Shown piece after piece: positions 1 to 7,931 of a stretch of 19,429 nucleotides of DNA (the first letter of the stretch is position 1; each line of letters begins with the position of its first letter). Position numbers and translations under genes: made by a program. The notes beneath the pieces were generated by a model, which did no database searches, was not told the origin of the DNA, and worked only from the letters and a program-made list of their open reading frames with translations. Origin of the DNA: Multifurca ochricompacta (Eukaryota; Basidiomycota; Agaricomycetes; Russulales; Russulaceae); assembly GCA_022496185.1 (NCBI GenBank), contig WTXG01000481.1:1-19429 (forward strand), read 5' to 3'.

Positions 1-833
1 GGAACCCAGAACTTGGGGGCATCGGCACTCGTCTTGCCAGTACGTGAAGTCCATTGCAGCCTTGACCAGTCGACGTCACGTTTACAGATCTGTATGCGCG
101 CAAGCTCGACGTTCTAAATCGCGGCTTCTCGGGGTACAATACGGACTGGGCGCTGCCAGTCTTAAAACGGGTACGTCATGGAAATCGGAAATTTGTAAAG
201 CCATCCTTAGAAGGCATTCGCCAGATCATGGCAAGGAGGGAGGAAGTCCAGCATCATACCCCACAAGTGCGACTCCTTACGATCTGGTTCGGAGCAAATG
301 ACGCTTGTCTACCCGAGTTTAAGCAACACGTCCCCCTTTCTCGGTTCTCGGATAACTTAGCGGCGATGGTGCACGCAATCCGGGAACCGGAGTCGTTGTG
401 GTACTCGCCAGAAACAAAGCTCCTCCTGATCACCCCGCCACCAGTCCATGTTCCCAGCATGCGTATGGAGTTGAAACCGACAAGGACATTCGAGATCACG
501 AAAGTATACGCCGAAGAAGTAAAAACGGTAGGAGAAAGGGAGGATGTGCCAGTAGTTGATGCCTGGGAAGGAGTATGGGAGGCAGCAGGGAAGAATGAGG
601 AGGCCATGGGAGCATTTTTGACAGACGGTTTGCACTTGAGCAAAGCTGGATATAAGGTAAGGCAAACAAACACATAGAAAGTGATCTAGTGTTGGTGACC
701 AGTGACCCTTTCCTCCTCCCCCCTTACCCTTCAGGTCGTGTTTTCCAGGCTGGAAGAGGCAATAATGCGATACTATCCTCAGCTTTATCACGAGAATCTC
801 CAAAGTGTCTTTCCACCGTGGGATTTACTTTAA
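1..833 (+). CDS. IAH1: Isoamyl acetate-hydrolysing esterase family (SGNH/GDSL hydrolase), 5'-truncated by window edge
   Basis: Four exons are visible: 1-39, 88-170, 225-656 and 735-833, with introns 40-87, 171-224 and 657-734, all GT-AG and all keeping frame. The first exon here is read from base 3 and continues a reading frame that begins outside the window, so the N-terminal GDS block with the catalytic Ser is not seen. Block III is present as G-A-N-D (291-302, inside IWFGANDAC) and block V as D-G-L-H (624-635), supplying the Asp and His of the triad. The stretches LDVLNRGFSGYNTDWALPVL and SPETKLLLITPPP match the IAH1 family closely. The family hydrolyses short-chain acetate esters and related acyl esters, usually as a soluble protein. 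The last exon encodes about 32 residues ending in a TAA. The next gene on the same strand starts only 161 bp downstream. Family call is firm; substrate is inferred from the family. Confidence 0.88.
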
Positions 834-888
834 ATTAATTTAGTTAGTATAATAATAATATTTTAATTTGACCAGATGAGGTTAAAGG

Positions 889-906
889 TTAGGATTAGGG
901 TTGGGT
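889..906 (+). promoter_or_regulatory. Degenerate TTAGGG-type telomeric tract upstream of the Rap1-like gene
   Basis: Three consecutive hexamers read TTAGGA, TTAGGG and TTGGGT, i.e. one perfect vertebrate/basidiomycete-type telomere unit flanked by two units each one base off. The tract lies about 90 bp upstream of the ATG of the Rap1-like gene. In other fungi TTAGGG-like motifs in promoters bind Tbf1/TRF-type Myb proteins; binding here is inference only. Confidence 0.45.
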
Positions 907-957
907 TTGACGCGACATGTCACAGAATGTCACGCCCGGAGTACCTAAGCTCACCCT

Positions 958-990
958 CGACAACTTCCAACGACAACTTCCAACGACAAC
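958..990 (+). repeat. 13-bp tandem repeat, about 2.5 copies, in the leader of the Rap1-like gene
   Basis: The unit CGACAACTTCCAA occurs at 958-970 and 971-983, followed by a partial copy at 984-990. It ends four bases before the ATG at 995, so it most likely sits in the 5' UTR or core promoter. It is a simple tandem duplication; no function can be read from it. Confidence 0.8.
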
Positions 991-994
991 AATC

Positions 995-3819
995 ATGTCC
1001 GGGCAGTAAGCTATCTGTTTACTTATTCTCCTCGTTCTTTCTGTTCTGAGTGAAACCCGTCTTAGGAAAAGGGTGCCGTTCACAGACGACGACGATGCAT
1101 TACTTATGAAATATATCGCGACATACAATCCTCAACATTCAGGGCGTTTGGGCATGAAGTTATATGAAAAACTTGTAGAAAACGTATGCGTGGCGTACTG
1201 TGAAATAGGACCTGATTGACATCTGCGTCAGGCAGAGCAGAGATGGTCCTTTGCCGCCCGCCACTCGGCCCAGTCATGGCGTGAGCGCTACAAGACCAAC
1301 CAGCCACGGTTCGACGCTCAAATATTCAAATATCAGAACAAGCACGGCATTTCTGCTGATGCTGCTGAGCTCTCTTCATCTCGAGCCACGGTACAGAGCA
1401 GCGCTAGGAAGATATTCGCGACTAGCACAGGTTCCCATATTAGACTCATGAAAGATTCAATAACAGTACCAGTCGAGGGAAATGGAGCCAGGAAGCGACG
1501 GCGGGATGTCGATGCCGGGGACAAAATTGTAGATCCTAGCTTCAATAAGAAAATGCGGAGAGGAACTCTGGTCAGTCCAGTACGCCAATCATGCGACCCT
1601 TTATCACATACAAGACCCCCACCTGTAGACAGGGGGAAGGCTCGCACAAAGTCTTTACCCCAGGTAGGCGATGAATTACTAGCCATAGGACCCGACGATT
1701 ATACAGGTGCACTGTCCGGCATAAGCGAGAACGATCAGGAACCCGAGAGTCGCTTGGAAAGGAGGAATAGTATCGAATCTGCCAGATTGCATCGTTCATT
1801 CAGCTCTGCCAACCCGGATACCGTGAAAGCCTCCGTAGTTCTGAACAAGTGTGTTGGTTTCTTTCACGCCGTTCTCATTGCCAATAATTGAGTGCCCTAA
1901 TCAGATCTCGGACCCCAAGTCGCATTGGCGTTGTCTCGACCTTCGAGAAGTTGTCGCCATCCTCAGCGCTTGCCCTTCATGACAAGCAGGGTCAGTCACC
2001 CACACATTCCTTTACTAGTTCCGTCACAGGTATCCACGCCCCTTCTCAAGCCATCAAGGCTTCGAGGTCTGTACTCAACCCTTCAACAACCCCCCTACAG
2101 CCTTCGCAAGGGCCCACTCCGCCACACACAAGTTCTGTCAACTCCCCACGCAACCCGCTCCCACACCAATTGTTGCCTGTGGATGGCATATCCTTACAAC
2201 TTCGAGTTGTTCCCCAACAATCTCCCCCCAACTCTATGAGGCAAAAGCACATATCTTCTACCACAGGCAAGCAATTCATGGTATCCAGGGACGAGGACGA
2301 TATCTTCGGCACCCCGCCTCCTCAAAGAAATTTAAAGCCTCAGGCTTGCACAAGGAATGTACCCCGCCCAATTGAAGGCCCGTACCGAAGTGCGTACACT
2401 GCTGCGAACGGCGAGCCCCGGTTCACGCTACGTGGTCGACGGCCGAGCAGCCGGACAGATAGCGCTGTGTCGCGCAGCAGCAGAAGCAACAATAACGTGG
2501 CGGGGAATAGAGGGTCCAGCAGAGTACTCAAGACGCCGAGGCCACCTAACCTCTCCGAGTCGAACAAGGAACTTGTGCTGGTACTTGGACTGGAGGCTGT
2601 GTATGCGCGCATGGCTGAGAATCATAAGTTTCACATTGACGTGGTGCGGGAGGTTGCCAGGGGGCAGCGAAGTCTGGAAGATGCAGATCAAGTATTGCGC
2701 AATATGCGTGAGGCGGCGGGGCGCGAATATGCACGCTTATTGATACAGGATGGAGCTGTCCGGGGGAGCGAGGAATACGACACCACAGAAAATGAAGAGG
2801 GTGACACCGAGGGTGAAAAATCGAGAGACGGGGATGATCGCCGACCTTCCCAGTCCTCCCATTCATCTCCTAGCTCGAATTATTCTTTCCAGACGCAACT
2901 TCCACACTACTCTCCACCGACCCCAACATGTGCCCATGAGTTCCGTCGGCTTGGACGGCAAGTTCGAGTAGAGAAAGCGAGGCTACGTGAGGCTCGTCGC
3001 GTGTACAGGAGTCGCCGGTCGAAGAGCACGGAGGCGAGTCCAGAAGTCGAAGAGCGCAGGATTACCGCCCATCTGTTGCAACAGCAAGAGGACGACGGGG
3101 ACGCATACTCGTCAACGAAGGGGAGGGTAATCACTATTCGGTGCAGGCCCGGATATCGAGATTCACAGGAAAGAGAAAATGAAATACAGGAGGACGAAGA
3201 AGGCTTAGGACCCTCTATATCGTCCAGGACCAGGACAGAGGGTCATGCTAATTCGGACATCAGACAGTTCCGCAAAAGCGAATTGGCCAACAAACACGGA
3301 TCACAAGCCAATGCAACCAGGTACAACCTGGGAAGACTAGATGGCCTACAAGGGAATGAACCCCCCAGCTTGTCTGGCCGTTTATCAGATAATGGTTCTG
3401 AAGGTGTCAACACGGAAGCCGGAGTAATGGCAAACGTGGAATCCCGTGACGCAATGTTAAGCTTAGGACATGAAACCACGAAGACTGCAGAAGTCGAGGG
3501 GCAAGTTGACACCGACCTCCTCTCCCTAATACCGTCAGATATTCAGATGGCGAAGCCAGGAGCGGACCAACCAACGAATTTCCCGGCTATTGGGCGAGCG
3601 GGCGATACGAAGAAGTGCGTGGACCAAGTGGACCCATCTCTTTCCAACCCAGTCCTGGCCACATCATCCTTACCCGATGCGGAGTGGACTAACGGCGATG
3701 ATGAGTTGTTGCTCGATGGCGATCTGACCGTGCACGAAGAATTGGTGAAGCGGAAGGGGGTCGGTTCTGTGAAATTTCGGACAGCGCATCTGTACGGTCT
3801 GCTACTCGATGATTGGTAA
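995..3819 (+). CDS. RAP1: Rap1-like telomere protein (Rap1-type Myb domain)
   Basis: I model exons 995-1005, 1066-1183, 1232-1848 and 1905-3819; introns are 60, 48 and 56 bp, GT-AG, and the joined frame is open for 886 residues. The start follows from an 11-nt first exon (MSGQ) that splices straight into the Myb fold. Residues about 8-66 hold the Rap1-type Myb: PFTDDDDALLMKYIATYNP, then GRLGMKLYEKLVEN, then AEQRWSFAARHSAQSWRERY, with the Trp-rich third helix split by an intron. A basic ARKRRR stretch (about 129-134) could be a nuclear signal. A long Ser/Thr/Pro-rich region follows, then a predicted helical block at about 471-527, an acidic and a basic Arg-rich segment, and a C-terminal module (about 843-886) beginning WTNGDDELLLDGD. 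No BRCT domain precedes the Myb, unlike yeast or animal Rap1. Rap1 proteins act in shelterin-type telomere complexes and in transcription. The Myb call is good; roles of the other segments are guesses. Confidence 0.75.
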
Positions 3820-4138
3820 TGTTGAGTGTTGTGTCGAGATGTCTTTTCTCTGCCGTATTGTTTTTGTGATAATGACGATATTAACGGAGCGTGTCAGGCG
3901 TGTCAACTATCAACATTTCGTATTTTCAAGTCTGGGATGCCTATGTCTTAAGGCGATGACTGCAGCACCTCCCAATATACAGTGTTGCCTACTTGTGATA
4001 CTTGAGTACCGAACAAAGTGCTTTACTGAGTATATACAGCGATTTTATGTGACTGAATTCGGGCACAAAAATCACCAAAAACGCGACGGCTATTAAATAA
4101 AACATTAAGCACACAAAAAAGCACTGATCCCTAACTAA
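3820..4138. other. Convergent 3' intergenic region, no gene seen
   Basis: About 320 bp between the stop codons of two converging genes. It is AT-leaning and probably holds both 3' UTRs. Short open frames here have no recognisable content or coding bias. Confidence 0.6.
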
Positions 4139-5071
4139 TTAATCGAAATGCGCATAATGCCCTGGGACGCCAAGCCTGCACTTCTCGCAGTCCAGTCGCG
4201 GTCCCATCGTAAAACGCGAGCGACGCAAGGGCGGCGGCTGTTGTGGTTGTTGTAATTCCTGTCGAGTAAGTAGCGACGCATTCGTGCCAATACCGTCAAA
4301 GGGCAAATGGGAGGGAAGTGAAGAAATACACATAGGAGGTGTGTGCATCGCGGGAGGACTGGGAGCCCGCAAGAATGATGACTGAGCAGGTAGAGTGGGC
4401 TGTGGGGACGGAAGACCTGGTATTGATGAATTGTGAGGAAGGGCCAAAGGCTGCGGAGATGTGCTTTCGATGTGGATCCCTGGTGGCTCTTCTTTATCGC
4501 GCAAGGAATCTTGTGGATGCGAGTGAAGCAGAGTCGAAGGCTGAAGTGGCTCGTCGAGGCTCTTTATGGCACGTAATAACGTAGCATAATAACATCAACT
4601 GAGAGCAATAGACCGCGAATATCCTAGAATAAAAAATCCAAATACACACCATCAAATTTTCCTCGGTGCTGCCACATGCGATAACTTCATGAGTTGTGGT
4701 GCCCCGTGCCGAGAGCAGCGTCAGGTTGCGAGTGAGAGCGACCCACGGCTCGTCCTGGACATTGACGTCTTCATCAATAGCTGGTCTTGGGGTGGTTAAC
4801 GAAGTAGATAACGTATACGCTTGTGCGGTTGGGTTATGGCTTGCCATGTATGGGGGTATGAACGATGGCGGCAGCAGCTCGCGGGTGCCATCGCCAGCAG
4901 CGACCTCAGGCCGAAGTGAACGTTTCTCCCAAAAGTAGGCTCGGAACAAACACAAGAGGTACAGAGGGTATAGATACGTACGAGTGGGCGGTCACGCTCG
5001 CAAGGGGTTGGAGAGAGGGAACGCGTGCGTTTGCGCGTTGCGCGAAACTTGAAGTACCGGTCGATTCCCAT
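4139..5071 (-). CDS. Protein of unknown function, 262 aa, with conserved-looking Cys-x2-Cys tail
   Basis: Exons on the minus strand are 5071-4982, 4925-4650 and 4561-4139; introns 4981-4926 (56 bp) and 4649-4562 (88 bp) are GT-AG, in phase 0, and the joined frame is exactly 263 codons including stop. The N-terminus is basic (MGIDRYFKFRATRKRTRS), the middle is Ser/Thr/Pro-rich with an acidic DEDVNVQDEPW segment, followed by a Pro/Gln-rich stretch (QQPQQPPPLRR). The last 22 residues end in MGPRLDCEKCRLGVPGHYAH plus FD, with a CxxC pair and two His that could in principle bind a metal. I have an impression, not tested, that this tail recurs in other basidiomycete hypothetical proteins. No catalytic motif, membrane segment or signal peptide is visible. 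The promoter side carries a long CT-rich tract on its coding strand. I do not recognise a function. Confidence 0.65.
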
Positions 5072-5150
5072 TTATCGATGCTCACGACCCGTCAGTGATT
5101 AGCCAGACTGTGACAGTGTACGCTGCACTCGAGCCTGTATAATAGGTTTA

Positions 5151-5216
5151 CTAAGAGAGCAGAGAGAGATAGACAGAGACGATAGAGAGAAAGACAGACA
5201 AAGATAAAGAGAGCGC
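5151..5216 (-). promoter_or_regulatory. Polypyrimidine tract (GA-rich on + strand) upstream of the 5071 gene
   Basis: Roughly 65 bp are almost purely purine on the plus strand, built from GAGA and GACAGA steps. On the minus strand, which is the coding strand of the 262-aa gene starting at 5071, this is a CT-rich block about 80 bp upstream of the ATG. CT-rich blocks near transcription starts are common in fungal promoters; the assignment is inferred from position. Confidence 0.45.
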
Positions 5217-5237
5217 CGCCTAACCACGGTCACGGGA

Positions 5238-7585
5238 TCACTCCCAGCTTCCTCTTCCCACTTCCTCGTCTGCGTCTGAATTCAACTCCCCAATCCCTAA
5301 GGAGGTGAACGGATTATCCGTATCCAATAGCGTTCTAAGCCTGTCTGTATTAACCCGTCCTTTTCCCTTCCTGCTGCTCTGCTCGCAAGCATTCCCCTTC
5401 CCACTATTTTCCGTAACCAAATCCACTTTCGTGCCGTCCACATCCTCCCCCTCCTCCCCCCACATCATCCACAATGTTCGCGCTCTCCTCTCACGCTCCT
5501 CGCGCGCTTCTTCATCCGTGCCAACAACGATCCCCTCTAGCTCGCCATCAACAAAAGCTCATCGTCGTGAATATCATCTACGGCCCCGCGTTCAGCCGTG
5601 AGGAGCTGTAGCCGCGTTGGTAGCGTGGTAGGTGTGGTGGCAGCGTCAGAGGATAAGAGGTGCGTCATATAGGCGAGTGTCGTACGTGCAGGCGCGGTGT
5701 GCGCAAGGGGGTCGAGTAAGAAGCAAGTCGCCTGACTGGTAGCCGCACGAGGTTTCTTGGGTTTGCGTGTGGAGGCGGCGATAGCTCCTGCTGACGCACA
5801 GGTACCCATAAGTCCAGGTACTGCCAGCATACTTTCAGCCATATTTAGCTCGATCGTGGCGATCGGTGCATCGAAAGTTAGTTCATCTCCGCCCGAGTCC
5901 GCCTCTCCTTCGCTGCCTCCGTCATCCTCTGTCTCGACGTTGACACTAACTGGCGCGCCGCATTCGGCGACCTCCGCTCGCTTGAGTTCATCGCAAAATT
6001 GCAATACGTCCAGCACAACCCTCGCCACCCCGGATCTCCGTGAGATTCGCTTGCTCCGGTTGGCGCTACTATTCGCAAGCCACGGGACGCATGCAGCACC
6101 TGCCTCAATGATGTCCACGAGTACGCGGTAAGGAGTCATTACCGCCGCGCCGCGCGCGCCAAGGGATGCGCCAAGTTGAGTGGCAAGTATAAGAGTATGT
6201 GGAGCTGAGCGTGGCGGTCGTGCATGTGCCTCGAGTGCCAGGAGCAATACGGCGCACGCAACTGCACCAGCGCTAGCCGCGTTAAGTGCTTCACCTTTCA
6301 GAGTAGAAAGGGAATATAGCCCACGAGCTGTATGCAGAACTTCCTGCAGCGCGGCTGGAGAAGATAGAAATGGCCCTAGGAACGCAGCGTATCTTTAGGG
6401 AGAGTTGCGGGTGATGTAGAGGCGAGTGTGCTGAGATGTCTGGCTACTGCAGGGAAATGCACTGGTGCATGTGTGCGCGGCAGGTTAAGGGAGAGATGTG
6501 GGAGAAGGCGCAGCTGAATGCGTTTGAGTGTGACGACGGGTTCCGAAAGGAGGTACTAGGGAAAGGTGGTAAGTCGACTGTAACGTGTCGTGATTACGCA
6601 TCTGAATTTTAAAAACCAAAAAAAGGAACAAGGTGAGGCAAAAGAACGGGCGGCTGCTCAGACTTTCTATTCGACATGTCTTGGGGTTGTACGTGGCCCC
6701 GGTGAGAAAATGAAGTAAAGATCACGGCATGTAAGGGGTGACCATGGAGTATATTCTCCCCAAGCCCCAAGATAAGGTGAGCAAGGAACAAAACTTGGCA
6801 AGAGTGCGGGATGGAACTCCACTAAACTCTCGCCAGAATGCCACAGGATGAGAATGGCATGCAATCTCAAACGCTGATGGGGTTTAACACTAATATCAAA
6901 GGGTTGGCTGTCTGGGAAAGCGACACGCCGTAAGGGAGTAAATGCAGGCACGATGAGCGTAAGGGTATAATGCACGAAATAAGACGTAGAAACGGGCCAG
7001 GTTGGCCGATTTGTGTGGAAGAGCAGAAGAAAAGACTGACTGACAGCAACATGGTAGGTACGATCGCCTCGACCTTGTTCTCTCATCGCGAACACAAGAG
7101 CAGCACCGGCGGTAAGTTTGGCTGCCCTACCCCATTTAATAGAGGCACGCTGCATGGCGGAGTCAAAAATGGCTTGGGCGCGTGTTACTGCGCCATGATA
7201 GCCTAATCTAATAGCAAGGGTGTGGATGAATTCACGAATGGTGAACTGATAAAGTACGTCAGAATTGGGGAGGGGAGGAGGGAGAGAAGGGGACAGGAAA
7301 TAAGAAGGGAACAAAACGTAAGACCTTATTGCGCTCATGCCTGGAATTCGCACCTTGCCCAGGGAGGTCCCAAGCGGGGTTGCGGCGGAAGGTTTTGAGA
7401 ATGGTTGGAGGATTGTATACGGAGGAAGAAGGGACATCGCGGGTGTTGTTGAGAAAATCAGCGGGTGAAGTAAGGGCGCTTTGTTGGGAAGAATCTGCTA
7501 GTGTACCACAATGGGTACATACGGCCGAGCCTAGATCTTGAGCCCATTCAGTATGATTTCCGCATTCTTTGCAGTTATTAGACAT
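5238..7585 (-). pseudogene. TFIIB/Brf-like factor (zinc ribbon plus cyclin folds) with broken reading frame
   Basis: The ATG is at 7585. Exon 1 (7585-7325) encodes a TFIIB-type zinc ribbon, C5-x2-C8-x14-C23-x2-C26 (CKECGNHTEW to CTHCGTLAD). After an intron (7324-7246), exon 2 (7245-7062) gives the first cyclin repeat (IREFIHTLAIRLGYHGAVTR, then GRAAKLTAGAALVFAMREQ). The 506 bp from 7061 to 6556 cannot be spliced cleanly. Coding resumes at 6555 (YLLSEPVVTLKR), continues through a second cyclin repeat (GAVACAVLLLALE) and ends at 5238 with an acidic/basic tail (FTSLGIGELNSDADEEV). The frame breaks near 6394-6396 (run of three T on +, stop at 6376-6378) and near 5553-5556 (run of four A on +, stop at 5537-5539); each break is what loss of one base from the run would give. 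Such proteins recruit RNA polymerase at promoters. Alternatives: sequencing or assembly indels in a live gene, or recent inactivation. The family call is sound; the exact paralogue (Brf1, Brf2-like or a fungal-specific TFIIB relative) is not decided. Confidence 0.65.
6556..7061 (-). other. Unresolved 506-bp segment inside the TFIIB-like gene
   Basis: It starts with a plausible donor (GTACCT, 7061 downwards) and ends with a good acceptor (CCCTAG, at 6556). However the flanking exons end in phase 1 and start in phase 0, and about six residues expected between the cyclin helices are missing. It is roughly ten times longer than the other introns in the window. It may hold one or two small exons, a base error, or an insertion; no transposon ends were recognised. 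Confidence 0.5.
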
Positions 7586-7673
7586 TTGGTGGTAATGGTG
7601 GTGGTGGTTGGCAGCGGTTGGCAGTGGTCGGTAGGGGTTGGTAAAACGGCGAACGGCGGGAGAGCGGGAGATA

Positions 7674-7699
7674 TAATAAATAAATAAATAAATAAATAA
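7674..7699 (+). repeat. TAAA microsatellite
   Basis: Five full TAAA units run from 7677 to 7696, with partial units on both sides. It is a short AT-rich simple repeat in the divergent promoter; AT tracts of this kind often keep nucleosomes off, which is inference here. Confidence 0.85.
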
Positions 7700-7710
7700 C
7701 AATGACATCG

Positions 7711-7746
7711 TTATCATTATCATTATCGTTTATCTTATCTCTTATC
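7711..7746 (-). promoter_or_regulatory. Cluster of six GATA motifs (TTATC on +) upstream of trehalose phosphorylase
   Basis: TTATC, the reverse complement of GATAA, starts at 7711, 7717, 7723, 7730, 7735 and 7742, six copies in 36 bp. GATAA matches the core of fungal GATA-factor sites (AreA/Nit2, white-collar and iron regulators). The first three copies are also a TTATCA-type simple repeat, so chance expansion is an alternative. Confidence 0.5.
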
Positions 7747-7843
7747 TAACCATTACCATCATTAACACCTCCCGTCCCTCCTTCGGGACATCACACGCAT
7801 ACATTCATTCATTCAAGTAAAATTCTCTCATCACCTTTTGCCC

Positions 7844-7850
7844 TATAAAA
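7844..7850 (+). promoter_or_regulatory. TATA box of trehalose phosphorylase gene
   Basis: TATAAAA lies 82-88 bp upstream of the ATG at 7932, and the sequence between is pyrimidine-rich, as expected for a strongly expressed fungal gene. Position and motif support it; the transcription start is not known. Confidence 0.55.
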
Positions 7851-7931
7851 TCCATCCTACTTTAAACAGACCATTCCTTACCTTCATCCCCCATCTAAAA
7901 TCTACTGCTTTCTTTTTGTCTTTTTAAAATC

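Larger units (their letters stand above)
7586..7931. promoter_or_regulatory. Divergent promoter region of the TFIIB-like (-) and trehalose phosphorylase (+) genes
   Basis: 346 bp separate the two start codons. From left to right it holds a GGT/GGTTGG-rich leader of the minus-strand gene, a TAAA microsatellite, a GATA motif cluster, a CATT run (7803-7814), a TATA box and a pyrimidine-rich leader directly before the ATG at 7932. No further gene is seen in it. Confidence 0.6.

Noticed and set aside
254..803. Two long minus-strand open frames opposite the esterase
   Set aside because: They mirror the well-supported esterase exons on the plus strand and contain no recognisable domain.
2340..2866. 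Overlapping open frames on both strands within the Rap1-like exon 4
   Set aside because: They overlap the continuous in-frame exon and reflect its biased, repetitive codon content; no domain was seen.
5757..6131. 124-aa plus-strand open frame rich in Ser and Ala
   Set aside because: It lies antisense to the recognisable C-terminal half of the TFIIB-like gene.
7621..7660. GGTTGG/GGGGTTGG steps considered as another telomere-like tract
   Set aside because: Units are irregular and none is TTAGGG; they are better described as G/T-rich leader sequence.
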